Shown: piece by piece, positions 46,929 to 61,094 of the stretch
Numbering within the stretch: position 1 is the stretch's first letter
Layout: every line of letters starts with the position of its first letter
Assembly (NCBI GenBank): GCA_028386065.3
Contig: JAKUCV010006603.1
Span: 32,001-96,000 of the forward strand
DNA: 64,000 bases
Direction of reading: 5' to 3'
Origin: Turnera subulata
Lineage: Eukaryota; Streptophyta; Magnoliopsida; Malpighiales; Passifloraceae
The notes under the pieces: model-generated
Databases searched by the model: none
What the model was told of the DNA's origin: nothing
What the model saw: only the letters and a program-made list of their open reading frames with translations
Translations under genes and position numbers: made by a program

Positions 46929-49594
46929 GATATTGTCCAGGGTCATATTTCAAATGCTCTCAAGCATGAACAGTGCTTTAATGTACAACTAAATTTGAAC
47001 ATTTATTCCCTTCATTTCTTTCTGCAAGTTAACAAGGTTTAATTGGGGCCTTTCTTTATTCTTTCCAGTTTCTCCAACGTGGCTTGGCCTTACCTCTCTT
47101 CACTTGTAACGCCTATCCCCAACTGCCGAGGAAGATTTAGGTGATTTGGTATTTGCTTAAAGCTTCTCAACTTAATCCTATTTCTTTATTATTTTAGTGC
47201 TTAGTGATACGTATTTGTATGGTGGTTGAGTTTGTAATATTTCTCTCAAGTTGGTTTTCAGAAGTTTTAATTCGGTGGGATTTAATTCTCCGGATTGTTT
47301 AGTAAAGTTTACATAGTTGGAATTGGTTTGTTTCAATCCATTCTCCATTTTGTTCAATGCCATATTAGTTATGGCTATATGGTGGGAAGGGATGGAGGTG
47401 ACGGCGATGGCGCGGGAGACGACGACAATGGTGGCTGCGTCTATGATGGAATAAGATATGCGGGGGAGGCAGCACCAATAGACAGTAATCTTAGTCTCAA
47501 CTCTAAGGAGGTGATGCTGGAATTAACCAATCATCCTAAACAAGGCTAGTAAAGATGAATCTTGAGAAGCAATCATAACTCTAACTGCTGTAGGTTTAGT
47601 CAAGTTGGACGTGTTTGATTGGATGTTCGTAGCATCTGTTTGGTAATTTATATTTTTTTTTTGGTGAAATGGGAATTAATCATAAACGCTAAATGCGTAG
47701 AGTGGCAATTTATAGATATGTGTTTTTTTTAAAAGGAGCCAATATTTAAATTCCTAAAATTCATATTCACAATCCTACAATCTTTTGTGTGTCAACTAAA
47801 ACACTACCCTCTTCCTTTAGGAGACATCTTTTGTTCATACTAAATATTTAAGCTTTTGTTATCTTCTCCAAACAAACTCAAGAGCCACTTCACCAGCATA
47901 TGGGGCACATGGTTCTTGCTTCCTTTGAAACTTACTTTGGAAATTTCACTATAAGCCAAGATATAAATTCATTCGTCTAATAGTTCCACATATGATCTCG
48001 TTAAGGAAGGTTTTGAATTCAAGAATTTATTAATAGAAAATAATGGGCAAGCCCATCTAGAAATAGAATAGCCTAGACCGTTTTTTAATCTATTTTTTTT
48101 ATTTAGAAATTTAGGTTTAATGTGAGAATGAAATAAGCCTATTAGATTTTTCATGGCATGGGAGAATTTTTGTAAGCAACCAAAATTTTAGGGTAAGACT
48201 TATTTGATACAACCAATAAACCGTTTAGACTCATCAAATTGACATTTTCAAAGACATAGCAATTATGTAAAAGAACCTTTTTTTTTGAGAGAGAATATGT
48301 GAAAGAACCTTGAAAGTTTTTACCAAAGAAAAAAAAAGAACCTTAAAGGTTTAGGATTATCCGTAGAGTTTATCTTACTTATGTTTTAAGTTCAATTATG
48401 CTTCTTTTAAAAAATTATATCGATAAATGGTTTACTTTCCTGGTGTGTTCATCACTATCCATTTAGTATGTTCATCACTATCCATTCAATTTAAATTTAC
48501 TGATTACTCGACAAATTTGTCGAGTAGACAAAATAAATTGGGTGAATAACCCTCTAATATTGATACGATATTTTTTTTTTTTTGAGGAGGAATATTGATA
48601 CGATATTCATAACTTCTATGTGAGACATTTTTCGCATTGAAGATCGCCTAAAACAGAAAAAATAATGTTACATTTAATAGGAGTCAACTAAAAAGATGAT
48701 AATGACCACTTCACAATCATAAGCCAAAAATTATGTCGCAGATTACGCCTTAATCTTTAAAGAAATCATGAAATTAATGAAATATCTCAGGAACATGCCA
48801 ACAAAATTATTTCCCTTTTTAAGTTATTTACTACCTCCACTGATAGTTGAGAGTGTAAAGTTTTTGAGGTCATATTCTAGAACGACGTGCCGTCAGTCGA
48901 GACTCCCAGGCAGACGCAGTTGCTTATAGTCCGTTTGGTATAAATTTAAAATTGGAATTGAATTCAAATCATTAAAAATTTAGAATTTGAATTCATTATG
49001 AAATCAATTCTCATGTTTGGTATACTTTTTAATAATGAGGAATTGAATTCAATTCTAATGTTTGGTATAAATCAAATCATCAATTGAATTGCTAAAATTA
49101 CCTAAGTTGTCATTTTATAAAAAAAATTAAAATAAGAGTATAGGGTCATTTTTGTCATTTAGACATACCAATACTTTTCTAATGGAATTGAATTCCAAAT
49201 CCCATAGGTTTTGCTTGGATTTGAAATATTACCAAAATATTGATGTAAAAATAAAAATTGGAATTCAATTCCTATTTTAAGTTAAATAGAATTATACCAA
49301 ATTGAGGAATTGATTTCAATTCTTGAAATTGAATTCAATTCCATGATACCAAACGGACTGTTAATGTCGACGGAAAACCAAAGGTTTTCATCACACATCA
49401 AAGACGAGTCGTGCAGAGTGTTGACTACACGGAACGGAATAGCCAGTGTAGATGAAATAAAATGAAAAAACAAAGGAAAGGAAAAAAAAGAAAAACAGGA
49501 AACACGCTCTTCTGGTTTTATCGAACAAGGAGAAAAAGAAAAAAAGGAAACACGTCGACGCGCTAATAAGCTGCTTTGGCCTAACGCAAGAGTT
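46929..49594. other. Intergenic DNA between X2 and the JMJ21-like gene
   Basis: AT-rich, with one MITE (48927-49360). A short GC-rich stretch at 47380-47470 gives Gly/Asp-rich open frames without family resemblance. A TATA-like TTTATAAG at 49593-49600 could serve the downstream gene. Confidence 0.5.
48927..49360. mobile_element. MITE, PIF/Harbinger-like
   Basis: Terminal inverted repeats TAGTCCGTTTGGTAT and ATACCAAACGGACTG (one terminal mismatch) bound a 434-bp AT-rich segment. TTA flanks it on both sides (48924-48926, 49361-49363), the usual Harbinger target duplication. The interior repeats the palindrome GAATTGAATTCAATTC. Non-coding. Confidence 0.8.
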
Positions 49595-49786
49595 TATAAG
49601 CCTGTTTCTGATGCGCTTCTCTCTGTGCGCGCTATATCTATGTATATCAAGTGAAAACGTTCACGCCTTTTCCTTCTCTCTTTCAGTTTTCAAATAAAAA
49701 GTCCCAAAACGCGACCGTTACAATCTAACTAATTCGACTCGACTCTCTGTTACTTACATCAACCCACTGCAATTCGATTCGAGTGA

Positions 49787-52700
49787 ATGGAGAATTCACA
49801 GGAGGTTTTTCAGCCTCCACCGGTGACGAAAGACCGCAGAGGCGACGCCCTAGGTGATCTACAAGTCCTCCCCGACGACCTCATCTGTGCTTTACTGGAG
49901 AATCTCACTCCTCGCGATGTGGCTCGTCTCGCTTGCGTTAGCAGGTCTCGCTCTCCCTCTCTTTCTGTTTCTTCTCTAATCCAACTCTTGCATTCTGCTC
50001 CGCTATACTATATTCTCTATTAGCCTGAAAACTTAGGTTGTGAATTTATTTCCCGGTTGGTTGCTCAATTTTCATTTTGGCGGAATAGAATTGGAGCTGA
50101 TTATTCTGTTTTGTTCATTTGGTGATACGCAGTGTGATGTACATTTTCTGCAATGAGGAACCGCTGTGGATGAGTCTGTGCCTCAGTCTGGTTAACGGCC
50201 CGGTTCAGTACAAGGGCTGCTGGAAGAAAACCGCTCTGCATCTGTACGTCTCCCTCCCTCCTTTTGCATTATTATTCCAATCGCGTTTGCGGTTTCAGGG
50301 GATTGAACTGAAATTGTTTGCTAAACTTACTGGAAATTGTGTTTCTTTGTTTGGCATACAGAGAGAATGTTGCGGAGGAGTATCTGGAGCGTTGTGGTAA
50401 ACCGCTTCATTTTGATGGTAAGGTTCTTACAACACTGTTAGTCTGGTGAATACTACTCCTTCGTTGGACTCTCAGCTAAGCATAAGAGTACTTTCGTCGT
50501 CCTTTGCTGCAGGATTCAGTTCTTTGTTCTTGTATAGGAGATTATACAGGTGCCACACCTCGTTGGATGGGTTTAATTTCGATGTCGGAAATGTGGAAAG
50601 AAAGAAAGACCTCACCTTGGAGGAGTTTCATCATCACTATGATGGGAAGAAACCGGTATGGTGAATCTGTTTTTTCATTTCCCCAAATTGTTATTTCTAA
50701 TCTTTGTGATAATTGTGTGATTGAGATACCAATTTATCATCAGAGCCTTTAGGCCGCTTATTTTAGTTGTACACCACATGCTTCCTGACAATTATTTTCG
50801 TATTTTCTGTTCCCATGACTCTTTTTATTTTCCAATTCATTGAAGACTGACTTTTGGGGAAAAGGAGATGCACCCTTTTGGGTTTAAGTTAACACTTTAA
50901 ATGTTCTATGTCCTGAGGCAATGATAGATGAAACTGCCTCATAATTGAGGTTCAAAAGTTACAATGTTAATCCACAAGTATGTATGATACTGTTTTTGTA
51001 TTCCATCCGTTAGCAACGTCAATGCCAGGGTATTCACAGCTTGCACTAACTCAAGTAGATAGCTGCGAGTGCTTCCCTCTGCATCAGCTTGTTGCTTAAC
51101 TCCCATCACTTCATGCCATCAATTATTTGCCTTTTGCAGTGTGATTCTGCTCCATCATTATATTATTGCCACTACCATATGCAATGCAGCTTTCATATTT
51201 AACTGCTCCACTGCTAAATGATACCTTGGTCACAGGTCTCCTGCGCATAACTGCTAATATGACTGCAGATCTATAGAATTGCCATGAGTTCTGTTGTCAT
51301 TCATTGACCACCATCATCACTATTCTTGCTTCTTGTTGCTGATCATCTGTGTGTGCTATCTGTGCTTACCTGACATGCTATTGTTTTGGAATTCCCTGTG
51401 GAGAAAGAAGAGAAAATGATGATTATTTTATCTTTGGAACATGGTTCCTAGTGTTTGTTGTTGTATTGTGCACCAGATTAGGTGAAACTAACTGAAAAAG
51501 TAGGTTCCTGTATTAAAAAAGTTGGCGATTTTGCATAATCTTTTGTTTAAGTAGCAAAATGTTCTGGAATTCATTGCTGAATCGTGTATCAGATTGTGCT
51601 GACTGGATTAGCTGATGATTGGCCAGCAAGGAGTAACTGGACTATTGACAAGCTGTCATCAAAATATGGAGACACAGCTTTTAAAATTTCCCAGAGGAGC
51701 TCACGAAAAATTTCTATGAAATTTAGGGATTACGTATCATATATGAACGTTCAGCATGATGAGGATCCCCTATATATATTTGATGAGAAGGTATTGCTAT
51801 TAAACTAATTTTTTTCTTATAGAAAAAATGAAATCTGTATTTGGTTTGACGTTCTATTCTGGCAGTTTGGAGAAACTGCTCCAAGCCTATTGAAGGAGTA
51901 TAGTGTGCCTCATCTTTTTCGAGAAGACTATTTTGAGATCTTGGATGAAGAGCAAAGGCCACCATTTAGATGGCTTATTATAGGACCAGAGAGGTCCGGT
52001 GCATCTTGGCATGTTGATCCGGCACTAACCAGTGCCTGGAATACTCTTCTATGTGGCCGCAAAAGGTAGATCTAGCACTCACCATATTCTTTGTCAGGCT
52101 TGTGTTTAACACCACATATCAAATCAAGGAAATTGAATGATTGGAGTTAAAACTGTTCACCTGTCCCTGCTTTACTAATGCTCATTTTGAGCTTCTGAAG
52201 CTTCTCCATGCATCTGTTTTATTTTTTATCACTGAACTGGATTATACTGAACCATTCAGGTAGAAGCTTATTTGATTGTGCTTATCTGTTGTGTGCCTGA
52301 AATTGAATGATATGTTGATCATGTTGGTCTAGAATTTAGTTGATGCAGCTTTTCTTTTGGGCTTTTGACCTAGAACTTAAATGATTGTTCCATCATGAGC
52401 TACTTCTATAAACCCTTTCTACATAAGTTCAAAGTTTGACATTGCTTCAATGTTGATGATGTGACAATAGCAGTTTGGTAACATCCTCTTGAATCTTTTT
52501 TTTCAATAGGTGGGCTTTATATCCTCCTGGAAAGGTACCTTTAGGTGTAACAGTGCATGTGAATGAGGACGATGGCGATGTCAATATTGACACTCCATCA
52601 TCCCTCCAGGTACTTATTGCAGATTGTCTTTTTGTGATCTGATTTCTTGTGGCCATTGCCACACTTATCTTTACATAGCTTTCTTTGTGCATGTGCAGTG

Positions 52701-55700
52701 GTGGTTAGATTTTTATCCACTTCTTGCCGAAGAAGACAAGCCAATTGAATTGACCCAATTGCCAGGGGAGACTATTTTCGTTCCTAGTGGATGGTGGCAT
52801 TGTATACTTAACCTTGAAACAACTGTTGCTGTTACCCAGAATTTCGTAAATTCCAAAAACTTTGAGTATGTGTGTCTGGATATGGCACCTGGTTATCGTC
52901 ATAAAGGAGTTTGCCGAGCTGGATTTCTTGCCCTTGATGATGGATATTTAGCGGCTGCAGAAATGAATGCTGTTTGCGATAACAATGACTTGAGTTATCC
53001 GGACCTGACTAGAAAAGAGAAGAGGGTCAAAGTTGGAAGAGCTAAAGAAGATCAAGAATGTGAAAGAGCTGAAAATGGTGCTTCTAAAAATTATGATTTG
53101 TGGAAACAAGACTTTTGTTATGATATTGAGTATCTAAAAATGTTTTTAGACAAAGAGAGGGACCACTATAATTCTCCATGGAGCCCAGGGAATAGCATTG
53201 GCCAACGAGAAATGAGAGAATGGTTATCCAAGCTCTGGGCGAGAAAACCAGGAATGAGAGAGCAAATATGGAAGGTACTGCTAAATTCTGTGATGGGCTT
53301 TTTTGACGATGTCGGATTGCTCTAGTTATCAAATGGAAGTTTTCTATGACAACTATGAAGAGATACACATGACCTAGTTTTAGGGCCAAAGTTTATCTGA
53401 GTAATTAACTGAGGTCCGCTATATTTCTTATGTAAATGTCCATATATTTTCTTGAAACTTGTTATGCATTCTCCTCACGGTACCATATAGTTTCTTTGTT
53501 GGATTTCCCCCTTTTTTAGCCTTATTGCCAGTCTATGAGGTTTTGCATTTTCTATTTTTCATACGCGGATTTAGTATGGTCATAATACAATGCTTTTCCG
53601 TTCTAAGCTTCACTCTAAAATGTCTCAGGGAGCATGTCTAGCGCTGAATGCAGACAAATGGTTGGATTGCTTGTTAGAAATCTGTGCCGTCCACAATTTG
53701 CCTGCTCCAACAGATGATGAGAGGCTTCCTGTTGGCACGGGTAGCAATCCTGTAAGTATGTTGATAGATTCTATGACAAGATATGCATTGATGAAACTGT
53801 GTTATTTTTTTTTCTGTTGCTTCGAAGTTTGCATTTTTTAAGTGCTCTTCAAAAGAAAAAAAAATGCTCTGTATACAACTTTTAAATGCGACTTGGATTG
53901 GGACACATGAAATGGGATGAGAAATAGATGTGTGATTGTTAAACCTCCCATCCTCTCCAAGATAAAGAATCTAATTTTCAGATGACTGTGATATAAATTA
54001 CTTCATGCCTGTTTCATGGTGAAGGAATTACATTTGTGTCTATAGAGCTTATTTTGCGGTCATTATTCTAAAGATTAGTTCAAGATTCAATCCTCAAAAG
54101 AGATGGCTTTATTTGTATGAGGCCTAATGGACTAATGCTTTTGATTAACTGCCTTGGTGCTTCATGATTACTTAGCCATTCGAATCTTACTTATAGCTTT
54201 TACTTGAGTTGCAAAAGTAAACTCCCTTAGCCTCCCACTCAGAAATAGAAAAAGGAAGTGACTCATTTCTTCTTACTGTTGACTTGCAATATGTGTAGTA
54301 GCAATTCAATTGTTTGCTTTTTTTTTCCCTTTTATTTTTCTTCCATGAACTCCAATTCAAAATCAATAAGTAGCAGTTTTAAAATTTGAATTTTCCGAAA
54401 AATTTTCCTCGCGAACGTGGAAGTAACCTTTCATTCTTGATCACAAGGTTTCTTTCATCTTTCCAGGGTCAGGAAACTAAAATGTTCTTTTTTAAGAGTA
54501 TAAAACCAAAACCCAACACTTACTAGAAGCCTTAAAGCGTTGAAAGTTTAAAATATTATGAATATAACACATCAAACCAATATCTTATCATGTAATCTGA
54601 AAGTGATTATTTTGTCAAGCTTTTTAACTCTTCTACTTCACACAACAGGTTTACCTCCTATCCAACTGTGCAGTCAAAATCCTTGTTGAAGGAGGCCTGG
54701 AAGCTTCATTGCACAGTTTAGGCTGTGAGGTATAGTTTTAAAGTTCCATATGTAATCACCAAACTGAGTCCAGCTTAATACTTTGTTCCTTTCATCATCC
54801 TCACATTTTTGCATTGCATGTTTGCAGCTTGAGTTTCATAATGTAATGCGTGAGGTTGATTCTCCTCTGAAGAATCATGTTCCTGAAGTTCTAGCTAGTG
54901 GGATTCTTTACCTTGAGAATGAAACTTACAAAATTCTTCCTTGGGATGGAAAGGGAGTCCCTACTGTGATTGAGAAAAGTGATTTGATTCCAGGAAAGTG
55001 CAAAGAGGTTGGTTTCCATTTTGGTGTATGGAGCAAAACACAATTTGATTGTGGAAAAGCTGGTCTGTCTATGAACGAGGCAATGAATTCCACCAGCAGC
55101 ACCAGGATATGGCCATTTATCATAACAAGAAGATGCAAGGGAAAGATCTATGCTGAATTGTAAGTCGTCATAACTGTAACGATTCCTTATCTTTGCACGA
55201 GTCCTACAGAATATTTTTCAAATGAAAATCATCATTATATGGTTTCATAGGTCCTAGTTCATGTATTTTCTGTTGGCAGAAGAGAAACATTATCATGGGA
55301 AGAGACTCAAGAATTGGCTTCCTTTCTGGGAAGACAGCTGCGTAACCTGCATCTCTTACCATATCCAGCTTCCAGTAAGTCAGGCTTCCCAGAGGTTGAA
55401 CAAGAAATGGAATCTGTCTCTGGTAACAGCTATCTAGAGCATACTCTTGGTGTATTAGAAATTCCAGCAGAGTGGAAAATCTTTCTAAGAACTCTATCCA
55501 GGAGGATAAACAACGCTGGTAGCCGCTTGACCAACTGGTATGCTAGTAACTATCACAAAATATATTTGTTTGCTTTCAAATGCAATTGTAATGAGCATTT
55601 CGAGTGATGAAGACTGGTCGTATATCCATCTGATGCCTTCCTGTTCTTTTTGAAGGGGAGATCCCATCCCCAAGGCACTGATAGAGAAAGTGGATGAATA

Positions 55701-57626
55701 CATGCCGGATGATTTGACAAAGTTGTTGAATCCGTATCAGGTAACCTTAGATGCCAACATCTAAGTTACTTATGCTTTTGTATGTCAAGTAGCCTGTCCT
55801 TGGTATTAAGTATTTTTGTCAAACCTTTCTAATGATCTATGGTATGTTATTTTCAGGATGAAGTTGATATTAACAAAATATCCAAACCTTGCTCCTGGAT
55901 ACACTCGGATATCATGGATGACAATGTTTTTGTGGAAGCAGATCAAAGTTCGTGTTGTGGCAGAAACGTTATGGATGATTGCCCAGTGGATAGTGGTCTA
56001 AATGGATATAAGGATAGTGGAGGTGATACATCGTGGCATGGCAGCCACATTCTTGATTTTAGTGGTCTTTATATAGGTTAGTGTTTCTACTTCTTCCCGT
56101 TTTCTACCTTGTACCTATCTTGTTTGCAGTTTTCCAGGTTTCTATTCTTATGATCTTCACTAGAAAGCTGAAGTGAGTTCCTCTATGTTAATGCATTTGG
56201 ATGGAGTTTGAGCTCTGAGTCATGTCATTGAGAACTGTGGATCAAGTATTTGTTTGCTTTGTTGAAGGAATTAAAGTTATCCATCTTTATTTTTGGAGTC
56301 TGATATTTGTAATGTTATACCACCCATTGAAGGAATACCTTTGGTTAATGCAGAAGGATATAATTTCATAACTTTTTTGGTTACATACAGTTCATAATTT
56401 ATATATTTCTAGTCCACCTTTAAAGAACCAGTAAATCGTACTGCCATCAAGTTGATTCTTTTTTGTTTCTGGTTACAGGTGATCGTATTTATGACCTGAT
56501 ACCTATATACTTGGACATCTTTAGAGGTGATTCTGCTCTTTTGAAGCAATTTTTGGGAAGCTATAAACTTCCTTTACTGGGAAGCAAGCAGGAGTTTGTT
56601 GATTCTGGTGATAGGTTCAGACGGCTTTCATATCATGCCATGTAAGTATAAGCTACATTCATGCTTTTACTTATTTTCTTTCACATTGTGGTTCTGGAAT
56701 AGTTGACAGGTATTTTGAATTGATTTCAAAGCATCATCCCTGTGAGTTAATATATTTCTATTTGGATAGATAAAATTTATACTCCCGAAAACCAAATCCT
56801 AGGGTCCGAGTGGGTACTACCAATGTTTCAGAAATGAGAATAATATGAATTAAGGGGAAGAAAATAACTCGTCTGAAGCTCTCCATCGTCTGCTGTATTT
56901 TGCATGGCATTCAATAGAGTTCGACCCTGAGCGATATCAAGTCTGTCAAGGGTCCTTATTGAAAGTTGGACAAGCTAATACTATGACTCATGCCAATTTG
57001 CAGAAATGATTTCTTTAAGGAGCTCAGAAAACCATTCCTCAGTAATACTTATCGGTAGAAATGGACATTGGCAGTTCGTTGTGGTATGATTTTAATCTTC
57101 TTAACTGTTGGAGCGCTATCTATCAAGATTAGCCTAGAAAATTAGTGTTTCTGTTTCCAATACTTTCCCTCTTAATTGATACCCTCTCCTCCCCTGCTAG
57201 AAGATTTTTTGTGTAGCCATTACTGGAGCGAAGATTTGCTACTGTACCTATACGTGCCGTAGGATAGAACATATTTGTATCACTTTGTGTTTAACAGTGC
57301 GATCGATCTCTGTGGCAGATTTTCAAGCATTATGCGTAGGTAGAATATTGAACTATGGTTTAGTGGGATAAATGCAAGAAGCATTGATTGCCTTAGTTTT
57401 TGTTGTGTGCTTTACTCTGTGGTGGCATTGGTAAAATCATAGAAGTCAACTGGCTGTGTAAATCATTTCTACGGTTGCATATTGCAGGTGCTACTGTATT
57501 TTGCACGAAGAGAATGTCCTTGGCGCAATTTTCGGCATATGGAAGGAACTTAGATTGGCTAAGTCATGGGAAGAAGTTGAACTGGCAGTTTGGGGGGAAC
57601 TAAATAATTACACGGAAGCCTCTTGA
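49787..57626 (+). CDS. JMJ21: F-box / JmjC / kinase-fold protein (JMJ21-like)
   Basis: Sixteen exons (49787-49944, 50133-50243, 50362-50417, 50513-50655, 51593-51790, 51866-52065, 52510-52609, 52699-53274, 53629-53751, 54649-54729, 54828-55159, 55280-55537, 55656-55740, 55857-56076, 56479-56641, 57488-57626) with GT-AG introns give 980 aa, close to the about 940 aa of Arabidopsis At1g78280 (from memory). Residues about 25-70 are an F-box (LPDDLICALLENLTPRDVA), pointing to an SCF ligase. The JmjC domain has the Fe(II) triad His271-x-Asp273 and His356, as in the JMJD6 group of 2-oxoglutarate hydroxylases/demethylases. The C-terminal third has HSDIMDDN (823-830) and HILDFS (871-876), the catalytic-loop and metal blocks of aminoglycoside-phosphotransferase-like kinases. 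All junctions keep frame. The substrate is unknown to me. Confidence 0.93.
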
Positions 57627-58337
57627 AGATCTAATATCCTACTATGAACTCTGCTTCCACCAATCACACAAACCCTGTGATCTAAATTTTAGACACTTCC
57701 AATAACAGAACCTGACAACTAGATCAAATACGATTACTCTGTAAATTGTTGGAAACGCCATTTCTATTCTTTTAGTTTTAAGGTTTTGTTCCACTAACTA
57801 GATGATGATTTGTACGTGTAACGTCAGGATCATGTTAATCTAAAATGCTTATTTGACTCAACTGAAAAAATATTATGCATGTATTATCATGTAGTGAAAT
57901 ATGTTTTTGAGTGAATGCTTAAATAGATCATGTAAGTGGACCCTTATGCTAAGTTTCGAAGAGATTTAACGTGGGAGGAAAGAATGTGATGAGAAAATTT
58001 GGGAGAAAATTTGTCAATATTCTTTTGTTTGGGATAGAATATAATCTCCCCGCAATTCTTATATCTTAATGCGATTCTCTTTTAGTCCTGTAATTAAAAG
58101 CACTCAATTCTACAAAAACAAAAAAAAGCACTCAATTGAGTCTTATTTCATCTATGCTTTTTTCCTTCAGTGTTATAAAATATTTATTGTCATCTCTCAC
58201 TTACAATTTTCAATTAATTAGGTTCCTAAATTTTAAAAGAATTAAACTCTAAATTATGTGAATGACATATTACTATTTAAACCTTAAATTCCTAAAACTT
58301 TATCTTAAATTATGTGAATGACACATTACAATATAAG
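57627..58337. other. 3' flank of the JMJ21-like gene, no gene seen
   Basis: AT-rich. It contains the likely 3' untranslated region of the gene and then degenerate AT repeats (TTATGTGAATGACA occurs twice near 58255 and 58311). Confidence 0.5.
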
Positions 58338-58795
58338 GTTTTTTTTTTTTTGAGAAAAGGAGCATTCTTCATTCATATAAACAGATCTGAAGATCTGAAA
58401 TTACATAGCCGAAGATATAAGATACCAAAAGTATAAGAAAAATCCAACAAAAGAATTCTTTTTAACCTACTACATAAAAATACACAACAACGTGATTTAT
58501 CTCCTTCAATTGAGGATTTACAAAGGCACACCACTCGCGACTCTACTCTCGCGAGCATCCACCTTCAATTGAGGATTTACAAAGGCACACCACTCTCGAC
58601 TTTACTCTCGCGAGCATCAGATCCAGATCCAGTATGGTCCGTGCAGCAACCACCATGCCAACAGGTAAATTTAAGACATACCTGTGGGGGAAAATATCCC
58701 TTTGTTGGTAAATTTTTGTAGCAGATAGAGAATCGTTCTTCAAATCGAATCTTCCTCCATGAATTTTGGCTCCCAAAGTCTTATTAGAAACACCA
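58338..58795 (-). mobile_element. Retroposon 3' end, LINE-like, truncated
   Basis: On the minus strand it ends TATATGAATGAAGAATGCTC, then CTTTTCTC and a run of A (plus-strand T-run 58339-58353), the usual look of a plant non-LTR 3' end with poly(A). A 56-58 bp unit is duplicated in tandem at about 58507-58621 (CAATTGAGGATTTACAAAGG...CGCGAGCATC). The 5' side is cut by element Y at 58796. The open frames here (minus, 60-77 codons) show no domain I recognise. Confidence 0.45.
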
Positions 58796-61094
58796 TGAAA
58801 CGCCTCGACCCGTATTTACCGTGCACAGTAAACACGTGTCGGAACTGTGACGACCCAACCAAATAAAGACCAGCATACAGTGTAAACAACAGATAACTGG
58901 GCTCAATAGCCCATAATAGGAAAACATCACAAATATCAAACCGGCCCAATGGCCCAATAATAGTAAAAACATGCACAGCGGAAGACTTATGAAACTCACA
59001 CAAACACTGTATGCATAGATGCAAACTATGGATCCAAGCCTGTCCAAGGGATAACGCTGCAGCCTGTCTGGAATGCACCAAACCTGTACAATGAACAACT
59101 CATCCTACGGGATGAAAGCCCGCAGGTGAGGGGTGAGTCCGAAGTGCTCACAACAATGGAAAGACGATCAATATGGACACTAAAAATTACTCAAGTCCAA
59201 AAATAAGTAAAAACCGACCCAAAGACTCAAATAAAATCCATTATCCAATTTTTATCTTTCCGGGCCCCGTCACGGATAAGCTAGGGCCGTACCAGGTTAT
59301 CAACCTGTTCCTGGTGCCAGATCAAAAAGAACCCAGGGATAGACATCCCAAATATAACAAACCGGGATAGACATCCAAATGCACATCAGAGTATGTCATG
59401 ATGCCAATACTACGAAATTACCCATCCCGATTACTCATCCTTTATTATTATCATTTATCGAAAATAATTAACCGTACGTATTTCCGAATATAATTTCGGT
59501 ACCATACTTTAATTAAAACTCTTTTCAAAATATTTTCATAAAATAATTATAATTTCCAAAATTATAATCTACATAATTTTTCCAAAAAAATAATAACCTA
59601 TTTATAATTTCTAGAAAATATTTATAGTATTTATCTTTTCCAAATATATATTCAATTTATTTTTCCAACACAAAACATAATTAATTTTAATTTACAAAAT
59701 ACATATTTATATACATACACCACAATAGTAATTTTCCAGAAGAAATTATTTACATATTAAATTTTCAGAAATTATTTCCAAGGCATATATATATTTTTCC
59801 AAATAACAGTAGTTTTCCAAAACATAACTTAATTATTTATCAAAGTAAATATATCTATATTTTAATAAAAATTCCAGAATCAAATCGTCCATAATTTTTT
59901 CAAAATAAATATATAATTTTTTTTCAAAATTAATTACCAGAATATTAGTAAATACATATATATATATAATTATAGTTTTTTTTAATTAAATTAAACAGAC
60001 TGGGCCGAGTCCAAGCCAAGCCCAAGGCGGAGCCCAAGAGCCCAACCCAGTGCGCCCAGACCAGCCCAACAGCAGAAGAAACTATGGCGCGACCCGACCA
60101 GAAGCATCTGGGTCGGACACGGGTCGTGGGTTGCTCACCTCGGGTTGCAGGGCTGGCGACGACGGCAGGCGCGACTGACGGGATGGGAAGACGGCCACGA
60201 GGAAGGCGACCTCGAGGCGACTCCAAGGTGGCGGAAGGACGGCGGGAGGCGGCACGGCGTGAGGCGGCAGCTGGGCTGAAGCAGATCCGCCGGGTCCGCC
60301 GACGGGTCTAGGCTCCCTGGCGGCGCGTCTCGCGGCGGAACGTCACGGGGGCGACGGCGGTCGACAGGCGACGGGACGGCGACTCGACTGGCGGTGGTGG
60401 TGAGACGTGACTCGCCGGGGATCTCTTCGAGATGTACAGTAACAGAGGCGCCGGGTGAGGTGACGAACTGTTCACCATTTTTCTTTTTTTTTCCTTCTTT
60501 TTTTCGTATTTCTTCTGATTTTCTTTTTCATTTTCTGAATTTCTTTTCTTTTCTTTTCTCTCTTTTTTTTCTATTTTTCTGTATTTATTTTTTTCCTCCT
60601 CCTTCATCTCTTTTTTTCTAATTTTTCTGTCTGATTTTTTTCTCTTTTTCTTTTTTTTTTATTTTTCTCTCTTTTTATTTTTCTCTCTTTTCTTTTTTTC
60701 TCTCCTTTTTCTCTCTTTTTTTTTTCTTCTCCTTTCTCTCCCTGCTCTTCTTCCTCTGCTTTCTTTTATAAGCTGTAATTAACTATTAAGCTTGTGATTA
60801 ACAATAATGTAGTTCATCTGCATTACGGGCGAATCCGATCCGGACCAGAAAATAACAGATACCTCCTTAGTTATTTTCCGGTGTGATTTGCCGAGAAATT
60901 CCGAAACCCGAAAAATACCAACTTAGTTCCGAAAAATCCGCAGAAAAATCACGAGCGCGGGAAAACCCTCGGTTTCAAAAAACGACTCCCGATTTACCTT
61001 GAATTAATTACCCAATATTAATTCAACAGTAAATCACAGTAAATAGACTTCTACAGTCCCGGTAAAAATCAAAAATTTTACCCGGGCTGTTACA
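58796..61094 (-). repeat. Y 3' LTR (2,299 bp)
   Basis: In element direction: terminal hairpin, TATAAAAG at 60762-60771 (minus), purine-rich leader (60770-60475), GC-rich part (60430-60080), AT-rich part, GGGAT-hairpins (59336-59375), the structured module (59104-59152) and an end ...GGCGTTTCA. Same plan as T1, S1 and S2. Confidence 0.85.
60475..60765. repeat. Near-pure pyrimidine tract in the Y LTR
   Basis: About 290 bp of plus strand consist almost only of T and C, with a few A and G. In element sense it is a purine run just after the LTR TATA box. Open frames here are composition artefacts. Confidence 0.75.

Noticed and set aside
47295..47549. Gly/Asp-rich frame of 84 codons upstream of the JMJ21-like gene
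   Set aside because: Short, low-complexity and without family resemblance or splice context.
49787..50023. F-box exon as a separate short gene
   Set aside because: A splice donor at 49945 joins it in frame to the following exons. It is exon 1 of the JMJ21-like gene.
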